In this document: positions 25,926-35,124 of the stretch, piece by piece
Layout: every line of letters starts with the position of its first letter
How positions within the stretch are numbered: position 1 is the stretch's first letter
NCBI RefSeq assembly: GCF_001029505.1
Contig: NZ_LEKH01000003.1
Span: forward strand, 186,001 to 250,000
DNA from: Rubrobacter aplysinae
GTDB taxonomy: Bacteria > Actinomycetota > Rubrobacteria > Rubrobacterales > Rubrobacteraceae
Direction: 5' to 3'
DNA length: 64,000 bases
Notes under the pieces: generated by a model
The model's database searches: none
Told to the model about the DNA's origin: nothing
The model's input: the letters and a program-made list of their open reading frames with translations, nothing else
Translations under genes and position numbers: made by a program

Positions 25926-26702
25926 TTATTTGTTGATGGACCTTATGAAGGTGATTATGAAGACCGCGGAGACCAGCATCAGCAGCCCGGCCGCCACGAC
26001 CCCGAGCCCGGCGAACAGGATCTTGACGGGGCTGGCGAGGTCCAGCGCCCCGGTCGCCCACACGAAGACGAACAGCGAGGCGAAGAAGGTCAGCAGGATC
26101 ATGATCATGCCGCCGGGGAGGTCCCGGATCTGTATCGCGGCCCGTTCGACGGCGTAGGGCATGCGGGATTTGGGGTAGCCGGTCCGCCGGACACTCTCCA
26201 GGGCGGCGCCGAACTCCTCGTCTCCGGCGAGCCCGATCACGCGCGCGAGATAATAGGCGTCCTTCGGCCCCTTGCCGAGCCTGAGAATCTCCAGGTAATT
26301 CCGGCGGTAGATCTCGACCGCCCCCGAGTGCGGCGCGGCCAGCTGTTTCAGGAAAGCATACGTGTCGAGGCGTACCGCGTAGCGGCGGGCAGTCTCTTGG
26401 TGCGAGCCCTCCGCACCCGGGGCTCCGGACCCGGGGGACTCGGTAGCCTCGGAGGCTTCACCCGTGTTCTCGGCCGTGATCTGGGCGACCTCCAGAAAGA
26501 ACATCTCCCGCGAGAACTCTATGGCGCTCTGGCGCTCGCGGCGGCGGGAGGAGATCTCCGTCCTTATACCCCGCGAGCGGTACTCCCCACGCCTTAGCTC
26601 GTAGACGTAATCCTGGTAGAAATCCCTGTCCTCGAGGCTCCCGGCTTCGTCGCGGAGCTTGTATGCCTCTTCAAGCGTCTCTGGGATCTTTTTGTCGTCC
26701 AT
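25926..26702 (-). CDS. Uncharacterised protein with two C-terminal membrane helices
   Basis: 258 residues. The N-terminal ~80 residues are charged and predicted helical (TLEEAYKLRDEAGSLEDRDF). A Gly/Ser/Glu linker (about 82-100) comes next, then a helical cytoplasmic part (100-185). Two hydrophobic helices (about 193-217 and 225-252) end in FIRSINK. The family is not recognised. Coding is supported by its length, strong third-position GC and lack of competing frames. Same strand as the next small membrane gene, 215 bp away. Confidence 0.65.
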   Translation of the reverse strand: MDDKKIPETLEEAYKLRDEAGSLEDRDFYQDYVYELRRGEYRSRGIRTEISSRRRERQSAIEFSREMFFLEVAQITAENTGEASEATESPGSGAPGAEGSHQETARRYAVRLDTYAFLKQLAAPHSGAVEIYRRNYLEILRLGKGPKDAYYLARVIGLAGDEEFGAALESVRRTGYPKSRMPYAVERAAIQIRDLPGGMIMILLTFFASLFVFVWATGALDLASPVKILFAGLGVVAAGLLMLVSAVFIITFIRSINK

Positions 26703-26917
26703 AGGTCCCGGTCTCTACGCTCTCTCTGAGCCCCCGTCGTGTCACCTTGCGTCGTGGAATCCGATAATCGTCTGAATAATACCATGAGCCGCCGCGCCCT
26801 AAACAACCCTGAACAAACTCCTCCCCGCAAAGCTCCGAATGAACCTCTTGGCGAGGCTCCGGACATAGGGATCCCGCACGGACCGCCCCGCTTTCCCACC
26901 TTTCCAGGGCTCTGTTA

Positions 26918-27460
26918 CTACAGGGACTCCGAGTCTCTGGTCCCTCCAAGCTCTCCGGGCCCTCCGGGTTCGGCCTCCCACAGAGAGTAGAAGATGCCGC
27001 CGCTCCGCGTCCTGACGCGCAGATGGCCGCCCCCCGCCAGCTCTCCGAGCAACGCGTCCGCCTCCGAGACGGTCAGCGAGGTCTGCATCGCGGCCTGCGC
27101 CGGCGAGAGCTCTCCGCCGTCCCGCAACGCCTCTAGAAGCTCCCGCTCCCGCTCGCCCTCCAGAGGCTTGGACGCGCCGGAGTCGGCAAGCCCCGCAACC
27201 CCGCGCGCAAAAGCCCCGAGCGCCGGAAACAACAGCCACCCGAAGATAAAGAGCATCCACCATAAATCGGTAAACGCAACGAGAAAGAATGCGACCAGCA
27301 GCACTACCCCGCCCGTAACCGCCCCGGCGACGGCTTGCCCTTTCGGGCTCAGGCTGTCGAGATCCACCCCGATGTCGTCCCAGAACTCCTGGGCGTCGCT
27401 CTTCTTGGCCTCGTCGGCCTTCTCCACCTGCCCCTTGCGCCCGTAGTCTCGGCCAGCCAT
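26918..27460 (-). CDS. Uncharacterised membrane protein with a C-terminal winged-helix-like region
   Basis: About 180 residues. A charged N-terminus is followed by two close hydrophobic helices (about 40-60 and 63-85). A soluble tail, LSPAQAAMQTSLTVSEADALL then GGGHLRVRTRSGGIFYSLWE, looks like a helix-turn-helix plus wing. I do not recognise the family. ATG chosen; GTG two codons earlier is equally possible because no clear ribosome site exists. Confidence 0.6.
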   Translation of the reverse strand: MAGRDYGRKGQVEKADEAKKSDAQEFWDDIGVDLDSLSPKGQAVAGAVTGGVVLLVAFFLVAFTDLWWMLFIFGWLLFPALGAFARGVAGLADSGASKPLEGERERELLEALRDGGELSPAQAAMQTSLTVSEADALLGELAGGGHLRVRTRSGGIFYSLWEAEPGGPGELGGTRDSESL

Positions 27461-27579
27461 CTCCACATCAATATAACAGCCGCTACATCCGCCGGCCACG
27501 TTACCGCAGACGAAGATGCTAACCTCTGCCGAAAGTCTGGAGAGTAACTAGGAAGATAGGAAGACCTGGAAGGAGTCCG

Positions 27580-28959
27580 ATGCCGGGCGACGTAGGACAG
27601 ATGGTGGAGGGCGAGAGAGACGCGCTGCTGGAGGAGCTTTCGGAGTTTTTGCGGATGCCTTCGGTGTCGGCGGAGGAGAGGCCGGAAGAGGAATTCAGGG
27701 GCTGCGCCGAGTGGGTGGCGGAGAAGCTGCGGGAGGCCGGGGCGGAGGCGAGCATCATGGAGACCGCCGGCAACCCGGTCGTGTACGCCGAGGTAGGCTC
27801 GGGGGAGAAGACTCTGCTCTCCTACGGCCACTACGACGTGCAGCCGCCCGACCCGCTGGAGCTGTGGGAGACCGACCCGTTCGGGCCCACGGTGCGCGAC
27901 GGCTCCATGTTCGCCCGCGGCATCGCCGACGACAAGGGCGACGTGATGGCCCGCATACAGGCGCTCCGCCTGTACCGCGAGGCCCACGGCGAGCCCCCCT
28001 TCAAGCTGAAGTTCCTCATAGAAGGAGAGGAGGAGGTCGGCAGCCCGAACCTCGCCCCCTTCGTGCGGGATAACGCCGGGCTTCTGCAGGCCGACGCCTG
28101 TCTGTGGGAAGGCGCGATGACCGACGACGCGGGGCGGCCCCTGATCTTCTGCGGCACCAAGGGCATGGCCTACGTCGAGCTGCGGGCAAAGGGCGCGTCC
28201 CACGACCTGCACAGCATGTACGGCGGCATCGCTCCGAACCCGGCGTGGCGGCTCGTGCAGGCGCTACGGACCATCAAGGACGAGAAAGGCGGGCTCACGC
28301 TGGACGGGCTGGCCGAGCTGGCCGAGGAGCCCACGCAGGCCGAGCTCGCGGCGATAGCGGAGATCCCCTTCGACGACGCCGCCCTCCGCGCCTCCTGGGA
28401 AGTGGATAGCCTGGACCGGGGCCTGACCGGCGAGGCGGCGCTGCGAGAGTACCTCCTGCGCCCGACGGCGAACATCGCCGGGATACAGGGCGGCTACACC
28501 GGGCCGGGCTCCAAGACCATCGTCCCGTCCGAGGCGTTCGTGAAGATGGACTTCCGGCTCGTCGCCGGTCAACACCCGGACGAGGTGGTGCGGCTAATAC
28601 GCGAGCACCTCGTCCGGCGCGGCCTCTCGGACGTGGAGGTGGTGGATCTGCACGGCGTCGAGACCGCGAAGACGCCGGTAGACGCGCCCGTTGTGCGGCA
28701 GGCGGTCGAGGCGTGGGAGGACGTCGGCTCGGCGGAGCCCGTCGTGTACCCGACCATCGGCGGCTCCGGTCCGACGGCTTTGTTCACCAACGAGCTCGGC
28801 GTGCCGACCATAATGACCGGCTGCGTCGTAAACCCGGAGAGCCGCATCCACTCTCCGAACGAGTCCGCCCGCGTCGAGGATTATCTGGCGGCGGTCTGCT
28901 ACTTCGCGGCGTTTTTCGAGAGGTTCGGAGGCTCTAGGGGCGCCGACGATGAACGGTGA
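27580..28959 (+). CDS. M20-family metallopeptidase (dipeptidase-like)
   Basis: 459 residues. Zinc ligands and catalytic residues are in YGHYDVQPP (near 86), the DDKGDV motif (near 112), EGEEEVGSPN (near 148) and SRIHSPNE near the C-terminus. A lid domain interrupts the catalytic domain at about 195-330. Members hydrolyse dipeptides and N-acyl amino acids; the substrate is unknown. ATG about 5 nt after AAGGAG. The next gene begins inside its 3' end (11-bp overlap), tying it to the NurA/HerA operon. Confidence 0.92.
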   Translation: MPGDVGQMVEGERDALLEELSEFLRMPSVSAEERPEEEFRGCAEWVAEKLREAGAEASIMETAGNPVVYAEVGSGEKTLLSYGHYDVQPPDPLELWETDPFGPTVRDGSMFARGIADDKGDVMARIQALRLYREAHGEPPFKLKFLIEGEEEVGSPNLAPFVRDNAGLLQADACLWEGAMTDDAGRPLIFCGTKGMAYVELRAKGASHDLHSMYGGIAPNPAWRLVQALRTIKDEKGGLTLDGLAELAEEPTQAELAAIAEIPFDDAALRASWEVDSLDRGLTGEAALREYLLRPTANIAGIQGGYTGPGSKTIVPSEAFVKMDFRLVAGQHPDEVVRLIREHLVRRGLSDVEVVDLHGVETAKTPVDAPVVRQAVEAWEDVGSAEPVVYPTIGGSGPTALFTNELGVPTIMTGCVVNPESRIHSPNESARVEDYLAAVCYFAAFFERFGGSRGADDER

Positions 28960-29545
28960 CACCGGGGAGCGGAGGGGGCTGGATCTCCCGGAGTCGGTCA
29001 GGAAGAGCCTGGCCGGGTCCGTGGTCGAGCGCGGGGTGCAGGCGCGGGCGATCTCGACCCAGGGCCGGGAGTCCATGAAGCCTCCCCAGTGTCACCTCGT
29101 CGTGGCCGCCGAGCAGAGGGAGATCGAGGACATCCGCGGCCCGGCGCGCATAGTCCGCCAGCTGGAGTTCTACAAGACCTTCTACGGGCCCGTAGTCCGC
29201 ATAGCATTCTCCGTCGAGCCGGAGGAAGGCGAGCCCCTATCCGGCGGCACCCTGCTAAACATCTCCCAGGTCTCCGGCGACGCCGCGCTCGCCGGGCTCG
29301 GACGCCAGAAGACGCTCTACGTCCACTTCTACGCAGCAGATCCCGAGGGCCGGGATCTCACCTACGTCTTCTCCAAGGAGCTGACCAACGGCGAAGACCA
29401 GCGCTCCGAAGCCAAGAAGATCCTGAAGCTGGCCCGCGACGCCCATGCCGGGACCCCGGAGGAGCGCCGCGGCTTCCGCGCCGCCGTCGGCCTGGCCGAA
29501 AAGGAGTTCGCCCCGCCGGAGGACGCGGGAGAGGGCGAACGGTAG
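28949..29545 (+). CDS. Uncharacterised protein encoded before NurA and HerA
   Basis: 198 residues, soluble, charged, no membrane segment. A central region (CHLVVAAEQREIEDIRGPAR to VFSKELTNG) looks alpha/beta. The ends are disordered and acidic. The family is not recognised. It starts within the M20 gene and stops 34 bp before nurA, so it is very likely cotranscribed with nurA-herA and may act with them; that is context only. Confidence 0.65.
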   Translation: MNGDTGERRGLDLPESVRKSLAGSVVERGVQARAISTQGRESMKPPQCHLVVAAEQREIEDIRGPARIVRQLEFYKTFYGPVVRIAFSVEPEEGEPLSGGTLLNISQVSGDAALAGLGRQKTLYVHFYAADPEGRDLTYVFSKELTNGEDQRSEAKKILKLARDAHAGTPEERRGFRAAVGLAEKEFAPPEDAGEGER

Positions 29546-29579
29546 TGTTGAATCCGCCTCGTCCGTATACTCCTGCTTA

Positions 29580-30737
29580 ATGTCTGAGACCGCGAAGGAC
29601 TCACGAAACGGCGCCGGAGGCTTCGCGGAGCTGCTGGAGTCGGCGCTCCGGCACGCCGCCGCCGACGGGGTGCGCCTCTCGGCGGGCTCCTCGGATCTCG
29701 AAGCCGCCCACTTCGCGCCCGAAACCACTGAGGACCAGGAGACGCGCAAGAATGCCCTGAACCCGTTCGAGGCCGATCCCGTGTGCGAGCGCCATCCGGG
29801 CGAGCCCCGGGGAGAGAGCGGGCTCTCGTATTTCCTGGACGGCGTACAGTCCACCCGCGAGATATGCCGCGTCGGGACCGTGCCGGTGGTTACGGTAACC
29901 GTCGCGGCCGCGATAGTCCGCCGGGAGAATCGCCGGCTACACCGTTTCCCTGTCGAAGGCGTGCCGCAGGTGGTGCGGGCCGTGGTGCTGCCCGGACGCA
30001 CGGAGGACCCGCAGGCCCGGGCGATCTTCGAGGCCGCCAAGGAGACGCTACCGCTAATGGACGACGCCTCGGACGTGCCGGAGGAGGCCCCGGCGGGGCT
30101 CGTGGACTCCACCCGCTACGATCCCGAGGTGGACCCCTCGGATTATGCGGGTCTAAAGACACGCGCGTACGTGCGCGCGAGGGCTCTGCGCGAAAGCCTG
30201 GAATCCGAGCTTCTGCGGCGCTGGGCGCGGCTCGGGGTGGACGATGGCTGGATCGCGGTGGACGGCCAGCTCCCGCTGGACGAGACACGGGCGGTGGGGC
30301 TAATAAAAAGCTCCACACGGCCCTTCCTGCGCGGCGACGAGACCCGGATGCTCCTGGATCTCAAACCCGGCCATCGAACCACCGCCTTCGTGCCGCCGTG
30401 GCGGGCGGAGCGGGCAGACGCCGGGCATACGGAGGAAGAGCGGGCCTCGTGGTACCTCAGGATGTGGCCGCCGGAGACCACGGGCGAGGGGGCAGACGCC
30501 ACGAGCGGCCTCGTCCGGGTCGAGGCGGCCTCGGACGCCGGGTGGAGCCCGGAGGAGTACGACGAGATCACACGCTGGATACTCGCCGAGCGCGCGCCGC
30601 TGGCTAAGCCCGACCCGCGGTGGCCGTCCATGATCCATCCGGTCCACTACGTCGAGAAGATCCTGAAACCGCTCGTAAACGGCGGACGGCGCTCACAGGC
30701 GAGGATAGACCGGCTGCTCACAGAGCTAGCATCGTAA
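29580..30737 (+). CDS. nurA: NurA-type nuclease partner of HerA
   Basis: About 385 residues. YFLDGVQS (Asp near residue 87) matches the first metal-binding DG motif of NurA, DDGWIAVDGQLP (Asp near 228) the second, followed by AVGLIKSSTRPFL, and SMIHPVHYVEKIL (His near 356) the C-terminal motif. In archaea NurA trims the 5' strand while HerA pumps DNA. Only 20 bp separate it from herA. No Shine-Dalgarno precedes the ATG, but TATACT ends 8 bp before it, so a leaderless transcript is possible. The frame stays open further upstream over the previous gene. Confidence 0.78.
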   Translation: MSETAKDSRNGAGGFAELLESALRHAAADGVRLSAGSSDLEAAHFAPETTEDQETRKNALNPFEADPVCERHPGEPRGESGLSYFLDGVQSTREICRVGTVPVVTVTVAAAIVRRENRRLHRFPVEGVPQVVRAVVLPGRTEDPQARAIFEAAKETLPLMDDASDVPEEAPAGLVDSTRYDPEVDPSDYAGLKTRAYVRARALRESLESELLRRWARLGVDDGWIAVDGQLPLDETRAVGLIKSSTRPFLRGDETRMLLDLKPGHRTTAFVPPWRAERADAGHTEEERASWYLRMWPPETTGEGADATSGLVRVEAASDAGWSPEEYDEITRWILAERAPLAKPDPRWPSMIHPVHYVEKILKPLVNGGRRSQARIDRLLTELAS

Positions 30738-30757
30738 TAACCGAAGGGGAGGAAAGC

Positions 30758-32827
30758 TTGCAGGGAGATAAGGAAGGTAGAAGCAAGGCGCTGCACCCGG
30801 AGTTCCTGGACGCGGAGTCCGGCCCCGTCGGACGCGTGGTAACCAGCGAGGAGTACCCGGCCACGGCCCACGAGTTCTACTTCTGGACCTCAGAGGACGA
30901 GGCCGCCCAGAACCTGGACATCGGTCACATCGTGGCCGCCGAGGCCGAGGACGCCACCGCGATAGCCGTGCTCGACGACCCCCGGCGCTACTCCGACCTG
31001 CAGAGCTTCCTGGACGACTTCTACGCCCGCGACGGAGACGCCACCTTCGACGCGCTCACGGGCAACGTCGAGATCCTGGTCTTCCGCGCCCGAGTCCTCG
31101 CAACCCGCCACCGCGACCCGCAGAAAAAGAGCCGCCGACCCGTAAAGAGCGGTCCGGTATTTTTCGCAACCGCAGAGGCTATAGGCTTCGCCCTCGGCAC
31201 CGACGACTTCTCCGGCACCCGGATACCGATGCTCCTGCACGAGAACGGAAACGAGACCGACGGCGTCCCCCAGCGCACACCCTTGTACGCCGACGCTGAC
31301 TATCTCCTCGGCCCCGAGGCCGGGCACCTGAACATAACCGGCATGAGCGGCCTCTCCACCAAGACCAGCCACGCGCTGTTCACCATCAACAGTATTTTCC
31401 AGACCGACTCGGACAAGAAGGTCGCCGCCCTGATGTTCAACGTCAAGGGCGCGGACCTCCTCTTCCTCGACAAGTCCACCGAGCCACCCGAAGACGACCC
31501 GGATCTCGCCGAGCGCTACGAGAAGGCGGGCCAGCGCGGCCTGCCGGATGACGAGCGGCACATGTACGAGGCTCTCGGCCTGGAGATGCAACCCTTTGAG
31601 AACCTGAGCATCTTCGCCCCGCTCGCCTACGGCGGAGACCGGGGCGACAAGACCGTGTACCCGAAGGAGATCGGGGCCAGGAAACTAAACACCCTGCGCA
31701 CGGCGCGCGGCGAGGACCACATCGTCCACCCAATCCTGTGGGACCTCGGCGACGTGCTCCCCCACGCCGGGCGCATCTTCGACCCGACCGACTACGACGA
31801 CAAGTTCCGGGGCTTCGTGGAGTTCCTGCAGTCCGAGCGCGTGGAGACCATGCGCGACTTCCAGGTGCTGCTCGACGAGGCGTACGAGAAGCTGCAGGAG
31901 GACGAGAGCAGCTACTGGCGCGGCCACCACCGGGCGACCATAAACAAGGTCGAGAACCGTTTCGGCGGCCTGCCCAGCAAGTGCCAGGGCGTGATGGTGA
32001 ACGGCCGAGTCGACTACGAGGGCTCCCCCACCGTGGACGACCAGTTCTCCGACCGCGAGATGCGCGTCGTGGACATCTCGCGCCTGACCGGCGTGCCCCA
32101 GGACCTGGTGGTCACGAAGGTAATAAAGAGCCTGTGGGAGCGGGCCGAGCGCGGCGAGCTCGGGGTGGACAAGCTCGTGATCTTCGTGGACGAGCTGAAT
32201 AAATACGCGCCGTCGGGATCGAAGACATCCTCGCTCAAGGACACCCTGGTAGACATCTCCGCGCGCGGGCGTCACCTCAGCCTAACGTTGTTCGGGGCGC
32301 AGCAGTTCAGGAGCAAGGTAGACGACGAGGTCGTGGGCAACGCGGCGACCAGCGTGTACGGCAGGATCGGGGACGAGGAGATCACGAACTCCAGCTACCG
32401 CTCCTTCTCAAAGACCACCCATGACGAGCTGTTGCAGCTAGAGAAGGGCCGACTGCTCCTGCGCCACGCCCACTACGCCGTACCCGTCTTCGGCAGGTTC
32501 CCGCGCCCGCCGGTCCTGATGGGTAAGCAGGGCACGGACATCTTCGGCGAAGGTCGCCAGGAGCCCGCCCAGGCGGTGTTATCCGTGATGCGCAACCTGA
32601 TGAAGAGCCCGCCGCGGATACAGGAGATCCGATCCGAGATAGAAGACATCGAGCCCTCACGCGTCCACGAGAAGCTGGACGCCGTGCAGGCCGCCCACCG
32701 CTCCGGCCAGGGCCCGGCGGACCCGTACAAGAACTTCCTGTGGAACGTAAAGCCAAAGAGCCGCAAATCGAACGGCCAGCGGGATACGTCCCGGATCATG
32801 TCCGGCCTGGATCGGATGAAAGATTAA
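30758..32827 (+). CDS. herA: HerA-like DNA-pumping ATPase
   Basis: About 689 residues from a TTG placed 5-6 nt after GGGGAGG. An N-terminal barrel-like domain (about 20-160) precedes the ATPase. The P-loop reads GMSGLSTKTS (about 195-204), a spaced variant in which Thr replaces the Gly before the Lys. Walker B is LVIFVDELNKYAP (about 473-485), with LTLFGAQQF as the sensor region. HerA hexamers translocate duplex DNA and stimulate NurA. Placement after nurA and 3.5 kb before mre11-rad50 fits DNA end resection. Relatives paired with other nucleases act in phage defence, an alternative role. Confidence 0.85.
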   Translation: MQGDKEGRSKALHPEFLDAESGPVGRVVTSEEYPATAHEFYFWTSEDEAAQNLDIGHIVAAEAEDATAIAVLDDPRRYSDLQSFLDDFYARDGDATFDALTGNVEILVFRARVLATRHRDPQKKSRRPVKSGPVFFATAEAIGFALGTDDFSGTRIPMLLHENGNETDGVPQRTPLYADADYLLGPEAGHLNITGMSGLSTKTSHALFTINSIFQTDSDKKVAALMFNVKGADLLFLDKSTEPPEDDPDLAERYEKAGQRGLPDDERHMYEALGLEMQPFENLSIFAPLAYGGDRGDKTVYPKEIGARKLNTLRTARGEDHIVHPILWDLGDVLPHAGRIFDPTDYDDKFRGFVEFLQSERVETMRDFQVLLDEAYEKLQEDESSYWRGHHRATINKVENRFGGLPSKCQGVMVNGRVDYEGSPTVDDQFSDREMRVVDISRLTGVPQDLVVTKVIKSLWERAERGELGVDKLVIFVDELNKYAPSGSKTSSLKDTLVDISARGRHLSLTLFGAQQFRSKVDDEVVGNAATSVYGRIGDEEITNSSYRSFSKTTHDELLQLEKGRLLLRHAHYAVPVFGRFPRPPVLMGKQGTDIFGEGRQEPAQAVLSVMRNLMKSPPRIQEIRSEIEDIEPSRVHEKLDAVQAAHRSGQGPADPYKNFLWNVKPKSRKSNGQRDTSRIMSGLDRMKD

Positions 32828-32856
32828 CAGGATAAGCCCGGTAAAAAGTCGCGCCC

Positions 32857-34494
32857 ATGCCTGATCTCATACTCGGTCCAATGCTCCGCTACGTCGGCGC
32901 AGAGGAGGCAACCATCTGGGTCGAGACGAGCGGTCCCTGCGAGGTAGAGATACTCGGCCACTGCTCGCACACCTTCTCCATGGAGGGTCATCACTACGCG
33001 CTCGTCGTCGTCCGGGGGCTGGAGGCCGGTGAAGCGTACGAGTACGAGGTACGGCTGGACGGTGAGAGTCGCTGGCCCGAGGAGGGTTCTCCGTTCCCGC
33101 CGAGCATCATCCGCACCATAGGCTCCGCCGGAGAGCTCCGGCTCGTGTTCGGCTCTTGCAGGATCGCACTGCCCCACAGCCCGCCGTACACGCTGGAGAA
33201 AGACGAGGATGAGCGCGGGCGCGAGACGGACGCGCTGCACGCGCTGGCACTCAGGATGGGCCGTGAGACGCCGGATCGGTGGCCTCACGCCATGATGCTC
33301 CTCGGGGATCAGGTCTACGCCGACATGCTCCCGCTTGCGACCCAGGGTTTCATCCGCTCGCGGCGGGACGTCGAGGAGCCGCCGGGCATGGAGGCCACGG
33401 ACTTCGAGGAGTACACGCGGCTGTACCGGGACTCGTGGGGAGTGCCCGAGATCCGGTGGCTGTTCTCCACGGTCTCGGTGTCCATGATCTTCGACGACCA
33501 CGAGATCCAGGACAACTGGAACGGCTCCTACCTCTGGCTCGAACGGAACCGCCGGAAACCCTGGTGGAAAGAGAAGATGGCCGGGGCGCTGAGCGCGTAC
33601 TGGATCTACCAGCACCTCGGCAACCTCTCCCCCGACGACCTCGAACACGACCCGCTCTGGCCCGAGGTAAAGGACTCCTCAGAGGCCGGCCCGACGCTGC
33701 GGGACATGGCGCTGCGGGTAACCGAAAACCCGGAGGCGTACCGCTTCAGTTTCTACCGGGACCTCGGCAATACGCGTCTCATAGCTATGGATACGCGGGC
33801 GGGGCGCAAGCTGGAGCCGGGCAACCGGCGCATGATCCACGACGCCGACTGGGACTGGATCTCGGCCCACGCCGCCGGAGACTTCGACCATCTCCTCCTC
33901 GCGAGCTCCATCCCCTACCTCATGTCCCCGGGAGCCCACCACGCCGAGGCCTGGAACAACGCCCTCTGCAACGGCGCCTGGGGCAAAAGACTAGCCAACG
34001 CCAGCGAGAGGCTCCGCACCCGAGAGAACCTCGGCCACTGGAGCGCCTTTCCGATCTCCTTCAGACGGCTCACCGAGCTGCTACGTTCAGTCGCCGCCGG
34101 GGAGCGCGGAACCCCACCGGCCTCGATAGCCGTCCTCTCCGGCGACGTACACCACGCCTACCTGGCAAAGGCCGGCTTCCCCTCCAGCACCACGAGCCAC
34201 GTCTACCAGGCAGTCTGCTCCCCCATGCGCAACCCGCTGGACAAGAAAGAGCGCCGGGTCATGAACGTGGCCTGGTCGCGCGCCGGCAAGCACCTCTTCC
34301 GCGCCCTCGCCCGCCTAGCAGGGGTAGAGAAGGCGGAGATTTCCTGGTCTCTCACCCACCCCTCACCGTGGTTCAACAACCAGGTCGCAGCGCTGGAGAT
34401 CTCGGGCCGCAAGGCCCGCATGCGCCTCGACAAAAGCGCCCTCGGAGAGGGCTCGACCCCACACCTTGAGACGGTCTACGAGAAGGAGCTATAG
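32857..34494 (+). CDS. PhoD-like metallophosphatase
   Basis: 545 residues. A beta-rich N-terminal domain (1-95) is followed by a calcineurin-like core: FGSCR (near 98), LLGDQVYAD (near 150), IFDDHEIQDNW (near 212) and LSGDVHHAY (near 425). No signal peptide is visible, unlike classic PhoD alkaline phosphodiesterases, so it is probably cytoplasmic. It starts 30 bp after herA and may be cotranscribed. Substrate unknown. Confidence 0.88.
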   Translation: MPDLILGPMLRYVGAEEATIWVETSGPCEVEILGHCSHTFSMEGHHYALVVVRGLEAGEAYEYEVRLDGESRWPEEGSPFPPSIIRTIGSAGELRLVFGSCRIALPHSPPYTLEKDEDERGRETDALHALALRMGRETPDRWPHAMMLLGDQVYADMLPLATQGFIRSRRDVEEPPGMEATDFEEYTRLYRDSWGVPEIRWLFSTVSVSMIFDDHEIQDNWNGSYLWLERNRRKPWWKEKMAGALSAYWIYQHLGNLSPDDLEHDPLWPEVKDSSEAGPTLRDMALRVTENPEAYRFSFYRDLGNTRLIAMDTRAGRKLEPGNRRMIHDADWDWISAHAAGDFDHLLLASSIPYLMSPGAHHAEAWNNALCNGAWGKRLANASERLRTRENLGHWSAFPISFRRLTELLRSVAAGERGTPPASIAVLSGDVHHAYLAKAGFPSSTTSHVYQAVCSPMRNPLDKKERRVMNVAWSRAGKHLFRALARLAGVEKAEISWSLTHPSPWFNNQVAALEISGRKARMRLDKSALGEGSTPHLETVYEKEL

Positions 34495-34514
34495 CGTCCC
34501 TTCCAAGCAGCGCC

Positions 34515-34772
34515 TCAACGGCAAGCCTCCCGCCGGTGCGCTACGCGAATGACGATTATCTCCCCGGCAACCTCATCCAGCTCGTAGATGATCCTGTAGT
34601 CACCTACACGCACATACCACGTGTCAGTGTAGCCCTGGAGTTTCGTAGAGCCGGGCGATTTTGGATCGTCCGCGATAGCGTCTATCCCGTCCATTATCCG
34701 TTCCCGGTCCTGAACCTGGATGCGGGCTAGCTGCTTCTGAGCCCTGCGGACTACCTCTAAGCGGTAGCTCAA
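34515..34772 (-). CDS. RelE/ParE-family toxin
   Basis: 85 residues. YRLEVVRRAQKQLARI at the N-terminus, then KLQGYTDTWYVRVGDYRIIYEL and VIRVAHRREACR are the normal RelE layout with basic RNA-contact residues. Such toxins cut mRNA on the ribosome. The TTG start overlaps the antitoxin stop as TTGA. The pair runs opposite to the flanking operon. Confidence 0.92.
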   Translation of the reverse strand: MSYRLEVVRRAQKQLARIQVQDRERIMDGIDAIADDPKSPGSTKLQGYTDTWYVRVGDYRIIYELDEVAGEIIVIRVAHRREACR

Positions 34773-34984
34773 TCCTCTTCCGAGACGCGCCCCTCCCGGA
34801 TCTCACGCTTGGCCTGCTCCCAGGGGATACGCTCTTCCCGCCCGGCGCGAATATCCTCCATCACACGCTCGCTCTCCCTGGAGTCCTCCAGATCCTCCAG
34901 TGCCTCCAGCAGCTTCTCATACTCTTCTATGTCGAGGATAACCTTCGTACGGCGGACCTCGGCGTCGGTCACGAACTCTCTCAT
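34769..34984 (-). CDS. Antitoxin of the RelE-type module
   Basis: 71 residues. The N-terminus (VILDIEEYEKLLEALEDLED) resembles Phd/RelB-type antitoxins; the acidic, flexible C-terminus should wrap the toxin. ATG 7 nt after AGGA. Antitoxin first and overlapping toxin second is standard and implies autoregulation. Confidence 0.88.
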   Translation of the reverse strand: MREFVTDAEVRRTKVILDIEEYEKLLEALEDLEDSRESERVMEDIRAGREERIPWEQAKREIREGRVSEED

Positions 34985-35124
34985 GCCATTTATCCTACCA
35001 TCCTCTCGGGATCAACCTGACTGCTACCGCAGTCTCCCGAAAGACCTAACCCTGTTCTCATAAGTTTCACTCCGGTATCCTTTTTCTTGAGCTTGAGGCG
35101 GGACTGTATATCAGGGGAGAAGAT

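Noticed and set aside
27349-28212. 287-codon minus-strand frame over the M20 gene
   Set aside because: Shadow of the peptidase; composition is that of an antisense frame and it runs across two unrelated genes.
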